From an uncultured Prevotella sp. (lineage in GTDB: Bacteria > Bacteroidota > Bacteroidia > Bacteroidales > Bacteroidaceae), in assembly GCA_900771975.1 (NCBI GenBank), contig CAAGPV010000069.1, positions 1 through 64,000 on the forward strand: a DNA stretch of 64,000 nucleotides, written 5' to 3'. Shown here piece after piece: positions 28,073 to 36,878 of the stretch; the first letter of the stretch is position 1; each line of letters opens with the position of its first letter. Below the pieces are notes generated by a model that was given only the letters and a program-made list of their open reading frames with translations, was not told the origin of the DNA and made no database searches. The translations under genes were made by a program, and so were the position numbers.

Positions 28073-28588
28073 TCAACCTATTTTCCCCCTCACCTGTTTC
28101 CATGCCGACCGCAGTCCGGGCGACAGAGGCTCACGGGAAACCAAGTCCAACGTACGCTGCAACTCACCAAGCAGTTCTGACCAATGGCACATCTGCCTGT
28201 AAGCCAGTTTCATGCATTGCGCACGTACAGCATACGGCCACTTGGCATCAGACAAATGCTTCAGACAAAAATCAATAAAGTCAGTACGTACACCTTCCTC
28301 TTCAAAAGGCTGGCGCAGCAGCAAGGCAAGCATGAGACGCAGTTTTGTATTGTCGCTTTCGGTTAGGCAACGGTCAATAAGGTCATCGTGCTTGCCGTAA
28401 AGCCACTCGTTGTCGGCAAGGGCGAAATGGGTGAATGCCCACAGTGCGTTGGTAGCAACGCGACGGTTTTCATCCAAAGTCAACTTGTAGAGCCGTTCCT
28501 TCATGCCGTCATTACGTTTTCCTTGTGTAAGACTGCAAATCTCCATTATATCGTCTTGCGAGAGACGACGTGCAAGTATCTCTTTCAT
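28073..28588 (-). CDS. HEAT-repeat-like helical protein
   Basis: 171 aa from the start MKEILARRL. It is all-helical by composition, with repeated helix pairs (ENRRVATNALWAFTHFA; TKLRLMLALLLRQP; PYAVRAQCMKLAYRQM) that resemble HEAT or armadillo repeats. No catalytic motif. The frame extends to 28639, but a -7 element at 28617-28624 lies inside that extension, and the shorter start has a normal N-terminus. It precedes the methyltransferase gene by 104 bp and is divergent from the MmcQ/YjbR gene. Function unknown. Confidence 0.75.
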   Translation of the reverse strand: MKEILARRLSQDDIMEICSLTQGKRNDGMKERLYKLTLDENRRVATNALWAFTHFALADNEWLYGKHDDLIDRCLTESDNTKLRLMLALLLRQPFEEEGVRTDFIDFCLKHLSDAKWPYAVRAQCMKLAYRQMCHWSELLGELQRTLDLVSREPLSPGLRSAWKQVRGKIG

Positions 28589-28616
28589 TGCTTTATTACC
28601 GTTGCTGTTGATTTCA

Positions 28617-28624
28617 CAAAGATA
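28617..28624 (-). promoter_or_regulatory. -7 element for the HEAT-like gene
   Basis: TATCTTTG on the - strand, an exact match, 28 bp upstream of the 28588 start codon. Confidence 0.45.
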
Positions 28625-28674
28625 ATTAATTGAAAGCAATTCACAGTACTGAAGAAGAAAAAATCCTGTCGTGT

Positions 28675-28708
28675 TTTGTCTGTTTTTCAGCTTTTTTGTC
28701 TATCTTCG
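28675..28708 (+). promoter_or_regulatory. Promoter of the MmcQ/YjbR-PTP-phosphatase operon
   Basis: TTTG (28675-28678), 22 bp, TATCTTCG (28701-28708, one mismatch to TAnnTTTG), 40 bp before the ATG. Confidence 0.45.
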
Positions 28709-28748
28709 CACGGTCAGAACATTTTAAGGTTAAACAAGCCATCGAGTT

Positions 28749-29141
28749 ATGGACATAGAACAAGTTCGTACATACGCCTTGTCGCTGCCTGGCGTGACCG
28801 AAGACCAACCCTTTGGCGACGACGTTGTCACCTTCCGCATCGAGGGCAAGATTTTCCTTTGCCTGTGGTTGAGCGGAGGAAAGAACGGTTGCGAAGACGG
28901 TGAGCCAAGGTTTGCCTGCAAGCTATTGCCCGAAAGAAACGAAGAGTTGCGCATCCAATACGAGGCCGTAACGCCTGCTTTCCACTGGAATAAAAAGCAT
29001 TGGAGCGACGTCTACTACGGACAACTGCCAGCCCAACTGGTGGAAACGTTCATCGCTGAAGCCTACCGTCTGGTGATGGGCAAACTTCCCAAAGCCATAA
29101 GGGCAAGGTATATTACATCAACTGAAACACCAACTTTATGA
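28749..29141 (+). CDS. MmcQ/YjbR family protein
   Basis: 130 aa, cytoplasmic. The pattern ALSLPGVTEDQPFGDDVVTF near the N-terminus, an EGKIFLCLWL strand, RFACKLLPERNEELR and the aromatic HWNKKHWSDVYYG define the YjbR (DUF419) double-wing fold. Members are of unknown biochemical role and often sit in DNA- or nucleotide-related contexts. The stop overlaps the next gene's start (ATGA at 29138-29141), so it is translationally coupled to the phosphatase. Confidence 0.9.
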   Translation: MDIEQVRTYALSLPGVTEDQPFGDDVVTFRIEGKIFLCLWLSGGKNGCEDGEPRFACKLLPERNEELRIQYEAVTPAFHWNKKHWSDVYYGQLPAQLVETFIAEAYRLVMGKLPKAIRARYITSTETPTL

Positions 29142-29620
29142 CAAAAAACGAAAAGAAAAAATTGCTATTTATCTGTCTTGGCAACATCTGCCGGTCTCCT
29201 GCGGCACATGCCGTCATGCAGCACATGGTTGACAAGGCCCACCTTGACAACCTGTTCTCAATAGATTCTGCTGGCATTGGCAGCTGGCATGTCGGCCAAC
29301 TGCCCGACCGCCGTATGAGGGAACTCGGAGCACGACGGGGTTACCTCGTCAATCACCGCGTCAGACAGTTTGACTGCCACACCGACTTCGACCGTTTCGA
29401 CTACATTATCGTAATGGACGACGACAACTATCTCGACATCACACAGCAAGCTACCAACGAACAGCAACGCTCAAAAGTGCTGAAAATGAAAGACTACTTT
29501 GTCACCTATCGGGGCTCAAACTCGGTGCCCGACCCCTACTATGGTGACGCCAAGGACTTTGAACGCGCACTCGACCTAATCGAGGACGGTTGTCGCGGGT
29601 TGCTCGACCACCTATTGTAA
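29138..29620 (+). CDS. Low-molecular-weight protein-tyrosine-phosphatase
   Basis: 160 aa. Active-site loop CLGNICRSP (nucleophile Cys13, Arg19) and general acid Asp132 in VPDPYYGD fit the LMW-PTP family; the DYIIVMDDDNY strand is also typical. Likely dephosphorylates tyrosine (or arginine) phosphoproteins in the cytosol. No tyrosine kinase gene is in the window. Coupled to the MmcQ/YjbR gene upstream; the secreted phosphatase gene follows after 24 bp. Confidence 0.94.
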   Translation: MTKNEKKKLLFICLGNICRSPAAHAVMQHMVDKAHLDNLFSIDSAGIGSWHVGQLPDRRMRELGARRGYLVNHRVRQFDCHTDFDRFDYIIVMDDDNYLDITQQATNEQQRSKVLKMKDYFVTYRGSNSVPDPYYGDAKDFERALDLIEDGCRGLLDHLL

Positions 29621-29644
29621 ATATCAAACAAAACCGATTCTATC

Positions 29645-30937
29645 ATGCAACACCGATTTACACTATTGCTCCTTTCCGCCTGCATCGTCTTGGGCTCCTG
29701 GGCACAACAGGTGAAGCAGGACATCTTAAACAACCCCCTTCTGTCGGCGGGCAACTATCTGCCCTACCCCGGTCCAGACAACACTGCGCTCACGCCAGCA
29801 CCAAAGGGCTACACTCCGTTCTATCTGAGCCACTACGGACGCCACGGGTCACGCTACCTCATCGACCCACACGACTATACCGACGTGATGAACACACTGG
29901 CACGAGCCGACTCGCTCGGTCTGCTCACACCTGAAGGACAACACACTCTGGCCATTGTGCACCGAATGTACGACGAAAGCCTCAACCGTTACGGCGAGCT
30001 GACGCCTTTGGGAGCAGAACAACACAAGGGGATTGCCAAACGCATGATAGAACGCTTTCCACAGATTTTCGAGGGAAAGACCAACATCGATGCCCGTTCT
30101 ACGGTGGTGATACGCTGCATCTTGTCGATGGAAAACGAGCTCCAAACCCTGCTGCTCGCCAATCCACAACTGCAGATAAAGCAGGATGCCTCCGAACACG
30201 ATATGTATTACATGAACTTCAACGACACAACGTTGTTCAACCACTGGTGGACTCCAGAAGCCACTTCTGCCTTTCAGGAGTTCAGCCACCAGCACATCCA
30301 TGGCCAGCGGTTGGCTGCCACCTTGTTCAACGACACTGCCTATGTGGCTCAGAACGTGGATGCCGACAAGCTATTTTCACAACTGTTCAACCTCACCGGC
30401 ATCCTTCCCAACTCCGATTTGGGACGCCACAACTCTCTCTACCCGCTCTTCACCAAAGACGAGCTCTACAATGCATGGCTGGTTTCCAACGCCTTCTGGT
30501 ACATTCATGGCGGAGCTTGTCCGCTCAACGGGGGCAAACAGCCCTATTCGCAACGCAACCTGCTGCGCAACATCATCAGCCAAGCCGACTCGTGCTTACA
30601 ATTTGACCACCCAGGAGCTACCCTGCGTTTCGGCCACGACACCATGCTCTTGCCTTTGGTGGTGCTGCTCAACATCAACGGATGGGGCAAACAGGTGGGC
30701 CGGTTGGACGAACTGGCTGATGCAGACTGGGCTTGCCACCGCATCTTTCCGATGGGTTCTAACCTCCAACTGGTGTTCTACCGCAACCCCAAGCAAGCCG
30801 ACAACGTCCTCGTAAAGGTGTTGCTCAACGAAAACGAAGTTTCCTTGCCCGACCTCAAGCCGGTCAACAGGTGCTATTACCGCTGGAGCGACTTCCGCAC
30901 CTTCTTCCTGAAAAAGATTAACGCTTTCCGTTATTGA
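29645..30937 (+). CDS. Secreted histidine-acid-type phosphatase (clade 2, MINPP/phytase-like)
   Basis: 430 aa. Signal peptide (MQHRFTLLLLSACIVLGSWA), so periplasmic or surface. Catalytic loop LSHYGRHGSRY (Arg66, His67) and the second motif FGHDTM (His331, Asp332) are those of branch 2 histidine phosphatases. Bacteroidetes homologues include inositol polyphosphate phosphatases (MINPP/phytase), so phytate or sugar-phosphate substrates are plausible, but the HD pair (instead of HAE) leaves specificity open. Third gene of the 28749-31731 unit, with the TSUP transporter after 62 bp. Confidence 0.86.
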   Translation: MQHRFTLLLLSACIVLGSWAQQVKQDILNNPLLSAGNYLPYPGPDNTALTPAPKGYTPFYLSHYGRHGSRYLIDPHDYTDVMNTLARADSLGLLTPEGQHTLAIVHRMYDESLNRYGELTPLGAEQHKGIAKRMIERFPQIFEGKTNIDARSTVVIRCILSMENELQTLLLANPQLQIKQDASEHDMYYMNFNDTTLFNHWWTPEATSAFQEFSHQHIHGQRLAATLFNDTAYVAQNVDADKLFSQLFNLTGILPNSDLGRHNSLYPLFTKDELYNAWLVSNAFWYIHGGACPLNGGKQPYSQRNLLRNIISQADSCLQFDHPGATLRFGHDTMLLPLVVLLNINGWGKQVGRLDELADADWACHRIFPMGSNLQLVFYRNPKQADNVLVKVLLNENEVSLPDLKPVNRCYYRWSDFRTFFLKKINAFRY

Positions 30938-30999
30938 CCACCCCCTACAGGGCCACACACAGGAAATGACAACATAACAAGTTATATCACTGGGGAAAC

Positions 31000-31731
31000 A
31001 TGATGGGCAGTATGGCCATATCGCTTTTTCTGCTGAGCATCGGGGCGAGTTTTGTACAACGCACCACGGGCTTTGGCTTCGGCATTTTCATCATGACAAT
31101 GCTGCCGGCCATTATGCCTTCCTACGGAGAAGCCACCACCCTCTCTGGCATCCTGGCTTTGACCACCTCGTCCATCATCGTCTTCCAAAAACACCGCTAC
31201 ATCTCATGGAGTAGGCTACTGCCCATTCTGCTGACGTTTGCCATCGTGTCGGTAGGGGCCATTTTCCTGCTCTCTCGCATGGAATATGCTGTACTGAACG
31301 TCCTCCTCGGCATCACCTTGATTGTCGTAAGCATCTACTTCGCCTTTTTCAGCAAACGCATAAAGGTGAAGACCACGCTTCCCGTACAAATCAGTGCCGG
31401 AACACTGAGTGGACTCCTGGGAGGCTTCTTCGGTATGCAGGGACCTCCAGCAGTGCTCTACTTCGTAAGCTCAGAGCCCGACAAAGAGCATTACCTGGCC
31501 ATGACGCAAACCTATTTCCTTGTGGGCAACCTGACGATGACCTTGGCAAGGGCCTACAACGGCTTCTTTACCTCGACGGTAGCAATGGGCTACGTTTACG
31601 GCATAGCGGGAGTAATAATCGGCAACTTGATTGGGGCATGGGTTTTTGAGCACATCACCGGTGCTGTACTCAAAAACATCATCTATGCTTATATCGGACT
31701 GAGCGGACTGACTTTTCTGTTGGGTTGGTAG
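31000..31731 (+). CDS. TauE/SafE (TSUP) family membrane transporter
   Basis: 243 aa integral membrane protein with about eight hydrophobic segments. Two internal half-repeats carry the family's Gly-rich motifs: TTGFGFGIFIMTMLPAIMP near residue 20 and GTLSGLLGGFFGMQGPPAVL near 145. TSUP proteins export sulfite, sulfoacetate or related anions. The two adjacent Met codons at 31000 and 31003 are both possible starts. It is probably last in the phosphatase operon; its substrate is not indicated by the neighbours. Confidence 0.88.
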   Translation: MMGSMAISLFLLSIGASFVQRTTGFGFGIFIMTMLPAIMPSYGEATTLSGILALTTSSIIVFQKHRYISWSRLLPILLTFAIVSVGAIFLLSRMEYAVLNVLLGITLIVVSIYFAFFSKRIKVKTTLPVQISAGTLSGLLGGFFGMQGPPAVLYFVSSEPDKEHYLAMTQTYFLVGNLTMTLARAYNGFFTSTVAMGYVYGIAGVIIGNLIGAWVFEHITGAVLKNIIYAYIGLSGLTFLLGW

Positions 31732-31759
31732 GCAAAAGTGTGCCTACCATGACCTAACA

Positions 31760-31788
31760 ACGCTTTAACCGCCCCATGGTTAAAGCGT
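31760..31788. other. Perfect hairpin between convergent TSUP gene and greA
   Basis: ACGCTTTAACC (31760-31770) pairs perfectly with GGTTAAAGCGT (31778-31788). It overlaps the greA stop codon and lacks a T-run on either side, so terminator function is uncertain. Confidence 0.4.
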
Positions 31789-32244
31789 CACGCTTTCTAT
31801 GCGCAGACTTAACATACCTGCGGGCACGCGCACACTCACCTCGTCGCCGGCTTTCTTGCCGAGCATGGCTTTGGCAATGGGCGACTGTATAGATATCTTT
31901 CCGGTTTTCAAGTCGGCTTCGTGGGGGCTGACAATGGTGTACTTCATACGGCGGTTGACCGTCAGATTGGTTATCTCTACCTGGCTCAATAGTCCCACCA
32001 CACCGGTCTTGAGCACCGACTTGTCAATGACGCGGGCGTTCTTGAGCACTTTTTGCAGAAAACTGATACGGCTCAGCAACCGACCTTGCTCACGCTTTGC
32101 AGCATGATATTCGAAGTTTTCGCTTAGGTCGCCCTTGTCGCGAGCCTCGGAAATGGCATCCTTCACTTTGGCCAATTCCACGGTTTCCAATTGTTGTAGC
32201 TCGGAAGCAATCTTGTCGAATCCTTCCTTTGACATATATTCCAT
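31780..32244 (-). CDS. greA: Transcription elongation factor GreA
   Basis: 154 aa. The N-terminal coiled coil contains the acidic-tip signature RDKGDLSENFEYHAAK, followed by RISFLQKVLKNARVID and the C-terminal FKBP-like domain (SPIAKAMLGKKAGDEVSV). It inserts into the RNA polymerase secondary channel and stimulates cleavage of backtracked RNA. Length is standard. Start at MEYMSKEGFDKI; a start at Met4 is possible. An exact -7 element lies 28 bp upstream. Monocistronic. Confidence 0.97.
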   Translation of the reverse strand: MEYMSKEGFDKIASELQQLETVELAKVKDAISEARDKGDLSENFEYHAAKREQGRLLSRISFLQKVLKNARVIDKSVLKTGVVGLLSQVEITNLTVNRRMKYTIVSPHEADLKTGKISIQSPIAKAMLGKKAGDEVSVRVPAGMLSLRIESVTL

Positions 32245-32272
32245 AACTCTTCTTTCGTTTTGTTTGCGGATG

Positions 32273-32280
32273 CAAAATTA
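32273..32280 (-). promoter_or_regulatory. -7 element for greA
   Basis: TAATTTTG on the - strand, an exact TAnnTTTG, 28 bp before the start codon. No clear -33 partner. Confidence 0.5.
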
Positions 32281-32435
32281 CAAAAAAGAAACTGATTTCA
32301 GTCTGCCCAATACGTCTTCGTTGAGTCTGGGTGTGGTCTTTCCTGCGCTGCTCCTTGATTAATGACAACACGAATATCACTACAAGCAAAACTTACATAT
32401 ATAATAAGGTGGTAAAGGTCAGCTCCATAACAGTT

Positions 32436-33080
32436 TTATTCTTCCACCGTTTCCAGCAATTCCCTACTTATCTCGATGGTAGCACCGCTGACAAATCTGA
32501 TTTCGTTGCCGATAACGGCTTTCTTCTCTGTAAACCTTTGCACATAGGCCTCAAGACCTTTCAGGCTTCCTTCCACTATTCTCACCTTCATTCCCTTCTT
32601 CAGAGAAACCGAAGCCTTGGTCACTGGCACCTCTCCGTTTTCCACCAACTGGCGGTAGCCATTGAATTCTTCATCCGGAATCCTGTATATCTCCCTTCGC
32701 CCGGGCATGGTCAGCAATTTGTAGACATCTGATCGGAAACGTATTTCGTCAAGGTTTTTCGGTGAAACATGACAGAAAATGAAGGTGGAAAGGATGAGCC
32801 GTTCCTTGATGATGCGCTTCAGCGACCGCTTGTCTACCGTCGCCTGCTTCACCTTTGGTATCCAACAGTCAAACCAATGGCCTTTACGCATAAAGTCACA
32901 ACGGATGGAATCGGCTATCCGCTGCTCACAGTTCACCCTTACTACCGCTACATACCAACCTGCATCCACAGGTTTTTCAGCACTGTGGGAAAGAGAATTG
33001 GAGAGACTATCGCCCCTGAAGGTGCTACCAGCAGTTGTATGTGGGAGAGTGATAGGTTGTGGTTTTTTAGTTTCTTCCAT
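32436..33080 (-). CDS. UpxY-type NusG-like transcription antiterminator
   Basis: 214 aa. After a non-conserved extension of about 40 residues comes an NGN domain (GWYVAVVRVNCEQRIADSI, HWFDCWIPKVKQ, STFIFCHVSP), then a C-terminal KOW domain (LKKGMKVRIVEGSLKGLEA). UpxY proteins are specialised NusG paralogues encoded first in capsule or exopolysaccharide operons, where they prevent premature termination. Here no polysaccharide gene follows on the same strand: the next - strand gene is greA with its own promoter. The nucleotide-sugar genes at 34429 read the other way. Confidence 0.88.
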   Translation of the reverse strand: MEETKKPQPITLPHTTAGSTFRGDSLSNSLSHSAEKPVDAGWYVAVVRVNCEQRIADSIRCDFMRKGHWFDCWIPKVKQATVDKRSLKRIIKERLILSTFIFCHVSPKNLDEIRFRSDVYKLLTMPGRREIYRIPDEEFNGYRQLVENGEVPVTKASVSLKKGMKVRIVEGSLKGLEAYVQRFTEKKAVIGNEIRFVSGATIEISRELLETVEE

Positions 33081-33153
33081 CTATTTGCGGAGAGCAACTC
33101 CGTTTTTGTTCTTCTTTTTCTGCACCGCTACACTGGTTTCAGCAACGGCACTT

Positions 33154-33161
33154 CAAAATTA
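33154..33161 (-). promoter_or_regulatory. -7 element for the UpxY-like gene
   Basis: TAATTTTG on the - strand, an exact match, giving a leader of about 65 nt. Confidence 0.45.
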
Positions 33162-33266
33162 CAAAAAAAGATGTAACAACTTTAGCATTGCAAAAACAAT
33201 TCACATTCATTAAATTTTTATAAACTATTTACTGCTTGAACAAAACATAACTCTCGTTAGCGTCCA

Positions 33267-34187
33267 TCATTTCCCCTGTGGCACCAACGCCTTGGCCTCG
33301 GCAGTCAGATAGGGCAACATTTGGCTATAGGGAACCGTAAAGCTGATGATGCCAGCTGCATAGCAAGCTATCTCGTAGGGCTGATAGGTGAACACCACAC
33401 CGTTCTTGCCGAAATAGGGCTCGCTCTCGGGCAAAGGAATGGTGTTGCCACACTGCAACGAGGCAAGGGCTTGCGCACGGGTGATAGTGGGATCCTGACG
33501 TTTGAACAAACGATAGATGCCCTGTTTGAGCAACGCTTGCATCAAACGAGTTTTCTGCCTGTTTACCACGTGTTTCACTTGCTTGCCTGTAAGTTTGCTA
33601 AAAGTAACGCCACCAGCCGTTTCTAAACCGTGGGCAGCACCCAAATCATAGTTGTAGGTCTCGTGGGTAAGGGTGAGAAACTTCGCTGTCTGATGGTAGA
33701 AACGCAACGTCATATAACTCGTCGACGTAAGGCCTTCCCACGGATTGTCGTCTTCCATGAGGGCGATGGTCTCCTTGGCGCCTTTTTCCAACTGGGCCTG
33801 GTCGGTCTGCTGGAAGAAGCTCACCACCGCTTTGGCATTGCTCTTGTCGCCCGTGAAGACAGGACGGGTGCCTTCGCTGCCATCATCATTATATAGCGTG
33901 GGAGCTATGAAACGACAAATGTAGTTTCTTACCGCACTGAGCAACGGCTCTGAGCCTTCCGTGGGATATGCCACAACATAGCGCGTTGAAGCATACTGGG
34001 TAGAGTCGGCACACGTGACGGTGGTGAACGTCAAGGGCTGACCCTCCGTTTCGGCCACTCCAAGTACGGCTGCTTCCCCCTGAATAGCAGCCGGACTGAA
34101 AGCCGTCTGTATCACGTGAGCAGAACTATTGCCAACGGTTGCCGTCATCAGGGCTAACGCTATCGAAAACAAATAGGTATGTTTCAT
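33267..34187 (-). CDS. Secreted DUF3298/RsiV-like domain protein
   Basis: 306 aa. Signal peptide (MKHTYLFSIALALMTATVG, cut after about residue 23). The C-terminal half fits DUF3298: YNYDLGAAHGLETAGGVTFS, LTGKQVKHVV and the ending VVFTYQPYEIACYAAGIISF. The N-terminal part (about 60-160) resembles the DUF4163-type region that usually precedes it. Homologous folds occur in RsiV, an anti-sigma factor that binds lysozyme, but there is no anti-sigma segment here. Monocistronic with its own -7 element. Function unknown. Confidence 0.82.
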   Translation of the reverse strand: MKHTYLFSIALALMTATVGNSSAHVIQTAFSPAAIQGEAAVLGVAETEGQPLTFTTVTCADSTQYASTRYVVAYPTEGSEPLLSAVRNYICRFIAPTLYNDDGSEGTRPVFTGDKSNAKAVVSFFQQTDQAQLEKGAKETIALMEDDNPWEGLTSTSYMTLRFYHQTAKFLTLTHETYNYDLGAAHGLETAGGVTFSKLTGKQVKHVVNRQKTRLMQALLKQGIYRLFKRQDPTITRAQALASLQCGNTIPLPESEPYFGKNGVVFTYQPYEIACYAAGIISFTVPYSQMLPYLTAEAKALVPQGK

Positions 34188-34236
34188 AACTGGAAAGTGA
34201 TTTAAAGGTTTTTTGAATGTTAGTACATGTATGGCA

Positions 34237-34244
34237 CAAAGTTA
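34237..34244 (-). promoter_or_regulatory. -7 element for the DUF3298 gene
   Basis: TAACTTTG on the - strand, an exact TAnnTTTG, 49 bp before the start codon. Confidence 0.5.
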
Positions 34245-34286
34245 TACAATTATTTTTCTTCCACCTTCGTTTTATCGCCTGAAAAA

Positions 34287-34318
34287 CTTGCCTAATTGAA
34301 GATTTTTACCGACTTTTG
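34287..34318 (+). promoter_or_regulatory. Promoter of the ugd operon
   Basis: CTTG (34287-34290), 20 bp, GACTTTTG (34311-34318, one mismatch to TAnnTTTG). The leader is about 100 nt. Confidence 0.5.
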
Positions 34319-34428
34319 CAAGAAATGTGGCACTTCTTTGAAAGACCATTGCCGCAGAACGTACTTTTTCATACGAAACGCTCACTATCCGCTAAAGACT
34401 GACAAGAAAAATAACATACAACAAAAAA

Positions 34429-35748
34429 ATGAAAAATTTCAAAGACTTGAAAATAGCAGTTGCCGGTACAGGCTATGTAGGCCTGAGCATTGCAACCCTG
34501 CTTTCACAGCATCACCACGTAAGCGCCGTGGATGTTATCCCCGAAAAAGTGGAGAAACTCAACCACCGGATATCACCCATCCAGGACGACTACATCGAGA
34601 AATACCTGGCTGAAAAGCCTTTGAACCTCACCGCCACCCTCGACGGTGCCTCCGCATATAGCGATGCCGACTTTGTGGTGATAGCCGCTCCCACCAACTA
34701 CGACCCCGTAAAGAACTACTTCGACACCACCCACGTGGAAGAAGTAATCGACCTTGTGCTGGACGTTAACCCCGATGCGATAATGATAATCAAGAGCACC
34801 ATCCCCGTGGGATACACCCGTAGCCTCTACCTGAAATATGCCAAGAAAGGTGTAAAGAAGCTCAACCTGCTCTTCTCGCCCGAATTTCTGCGCGAAAGCA
34901 AGGCCCTCTACGACAACCTCTATCCCAGCCGCATCATCGTGGGCTACCCAAAACTCATCGACCGCCCCGAGTTTGCCGAAGAGAACGAAGCCATCAAATC
35001 GGTCACTGACGTCAACCGAATGAAGGAAGCCGCACAGACCTTTGCAGCCCTCTTACAGGAAGGAGCCATCAAGAAAGACGTCGACACGCTCTTCATGGGA
35101 GTGAAGGAAGCCGAAGCTGTGAAGCTCTTTGCCAACACCTATTTGGCCCTGCGCGTAAGCTACTTCAACGAACTCGATACCTATGCCGAGGTGAAAGGCC
35201 TCGACACCAAGGCCATCATCGAAGGCGTGGGCCTCGATCCCCGCATCGGAACCCACTACAACAACCCTTCGTTCGGCTATGGCGGCTACTGTCTGCCCAA
35301 AGACACCAAGCAGCTTCTTGCCAACTATGCCGATGTGCCAGAGAACCTCATTGAGGCCATCGTGGAGAGCAACCGCACACGAAAAGACTACATCGCCGAC
35401 GCTGTGCTCCGCAAGGCAGGCTACTACAACGAGAACAGCAGCTATGAAGCTGGTCGCGAACACCAATGCATCATTGGCGTCTACCGCCTCACTATGAAGT
35501 CCAACTCCGACAACTTCCGCCAAAGTGCCATCCAAGGCATCATGAAACGCATCAAAGCCAAGGGCGCCGAAGTCATCATCTACGAACCTACCCTCGACAA
35601 CGGAACAACTTTCTTTGGCAGTAAGGTGGTCAACGACCTTGCCACCTTCAAGGCACAGAGCCACGCCATCATCGCCAACCGCTATGACGCATGCCTCGAC
35701 GACGTGAAAGAAAAGGTCTATACACGCGACATCTTCCGCAGAGACTGA
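34429..35748 (+). CDS. ugd: UDP-glucose 6-dehydrogenase
   Basis: Oxidises UDP-glucose to UDP-glucuronate with two NAD+; cytoplasmic. 439 aa. N-terminal NAD motif [10 protein letters not shown] (Gly13, Gly15, Gly18), SPEFLRES, and the catalytic Cys288 in [16 protein letters not shown]. Both the N-terminal NAD domain and the C-terminal UDP-binding domain are complete. Its UDP-glucuronate product is the substrate of the epimerase encoded 7 bp downstream, so the pair makes UDP-glucuronate and UDP-galacturonate, probably for capsule or exopolysaccharide. A related nucleotide-sugar dehydrogenase specificity is less likely. Confidence 0.92.
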   Translation: MKNFKDLKIAVAGTGYVGLSIATLLSQHHHVSAVDVIPEKVEKLNHRISPIQDDYIEKYLAEKPLNLTATLDGASAYSDADFVVIAAPTNYDPVKNYFDTTHVEEVIDLVLDVNPDAIMIIKSTIPVGYTRSLYLKYAKKGVKKLNLLFSPEFLRESKALYDNLYPSRIIVGYPKLIDRPEFAEENEAIKSVTDVNRMKEAAQTFAALLQEGAIKKDVDTLFMGVKEAEAVKLFANTYLALRVSYFNELDTYAEVKGLDTKAIIEGVGLDPRIGTHYNNPSFGYGGYCLPKDTKQLLANYADVPENLIEAIVESNRTRKDYIADAVLRKAGYYNENSSYEAGREHQCIIGVYRLTMKSNSDNFRQSAIQGIMKRIKAKGAEVIIYEPTLDNGTTFFGSKVVNDLATFKAQSHAIIANRYDACLDDVKEKVYTRDIFRRD

Positions 35749-35755
35749 CAACAAT

Positions 35756-36814
35756 ATGCTTCCATCTAATGTAAACCTGTCCGGAAAGACGGTGCTCGTA
35801 ACAGGGGCAGCCGGCTTCATCGGCAGCAATCTCGTTAAGCGGCTCTTTGCCGACTATAGCGATATCAGGGTGATAGGCATCGACAACATCACCCCCTACT
35901 ATGACGTGAACATCAAGCACGAACGCCTCAAACAGATAGAGGCACTCGGGCGCAACTGGACCTTTGTGGAGGCTTCCATCGCCGACAAGAATGCCGTAGA
36001 CTCGCTCTTCAGCAGCCACCACATAGCCGTTGTGGTCAACCTTGCCGCACAGGCAGGCGTGCGCTACTCCATCACCCACCCTGACGCCTACATACAGAGC
36101 AACCTCATAGGTTTCTACAACCTGCTTGAAGCGTGCCGTCACCACGAGGTCGAACACCTTGTCTACGCATCATCTTCATCGGTTTACGGCTCCAACAAGA
36201 AGGTGCCCTACTCCACCGACGACAAAGTGGACAACCCCGTAAGCCTCTATGCGGCCACCAAAAAGAGCAACGAGCTCATGGCACATGCCTATTCCAAGCT
36301 CTACAACATTCCTTCCACCGGACTAAGGTTCTTCACCGTGTACGGTCCGGCAGGCCGTCCCGACATGGCTTACTTCGGCTTTACCGACAAACTCGTCAAG
36401 GGCGACACCATCAAAATCTTCAATTATGGCCACTGCCAACGCGACTTTACCTACATCGACGACATTGTGGAGGGCATCGTGCGCGTCATGAAGCACGCAC
36501 CGGAAAAGCAGAACGGCGACGACGGACTGCCCATCCCGCCCTACAAGGTGTACAACATTGGCAATTCCCATCCCGAAAGCTTGCTCGAATTTGTCAGCAT
36601 ACTGCAGGAGGAACTTGTGCGCGCTGGCGTGCTGCCTGCCGACTACGACTTTGAAGCACACCGCCAGCTCGTGCCCATGCAACCCGGGGACGTGCCCGTC
36701 ACCTATGCCGATACCACACCATTGGAGCAAGACTTCGGCTACAAACCGTCAACGCCTCTGCGACAAGGACTTAGGGATTTCGCCGAATGGTATAGAAAGT
36801 ATTATGCCAAATAG
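35756..36814 (+). CDS. NAD-dependent epimerase, probable UDP-glucuronate 4-epimerase
   Basis: 352 aa extended SDR. NAD motif TGAAGFIGSN (16-25), catalytic Tyr165 and Lys169 in SLYAATKKSNE, and the motifs YASSSSVYGSNKKVP and FTVYGPAGRPDMAYFGFT, typical of UDP-glucuronate 4-epimerases (LpsL/Cap1J). It would interconvert UDP-glucuronate and UDP-galacturonate. It begins 7 bp after ugd. No glycosyltransferase gene follows; the next genes encode small secreted proteins. Confidence 0.9.
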   Translation: MLPSNVNLSGKTVLVTGAAGFIGSNLVKRLFADYSDIRVIGIDNITPYYDVNIKHERLKQIEALGRNWTFVEASIADKNAVDSLFSSHHIAVVVNLAAQAGVRYSITHPDAYIQSNLIGFYNLLEACRHHEVEHLVYASSSSVYGSNKKVPYSTDDKVDNPVSLYAATKKSNELMAHAYSKLYNIPSTGLRFFTVYGPAGRPDMAYFGFTDKLVKGDTIKIFNYGHCQRDFTYIDDIVEGIVRVMKHAPEKQNGDDGLPIPPYKVYNIGNSHPESLLEFVSILQEELVRAGVLPADYDFEAHRQLVPMQPGDVPVTYADTTPLEQDFGYKPSTPLRQGLRDFAEWYRKYYAK

Positions 36815-36878
36815 CCGCAGGCGACGGCATAGCCATCAAGAAACAAACATTTGTTATCACAATAAATAAACAAAAATC

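Noticed and set aside
31760..31788. Hairpin as a strong bidirectional terminator
   Set aside because: Stem is perfect but no T-run on either strand; kept only as a structure of uncertain role.
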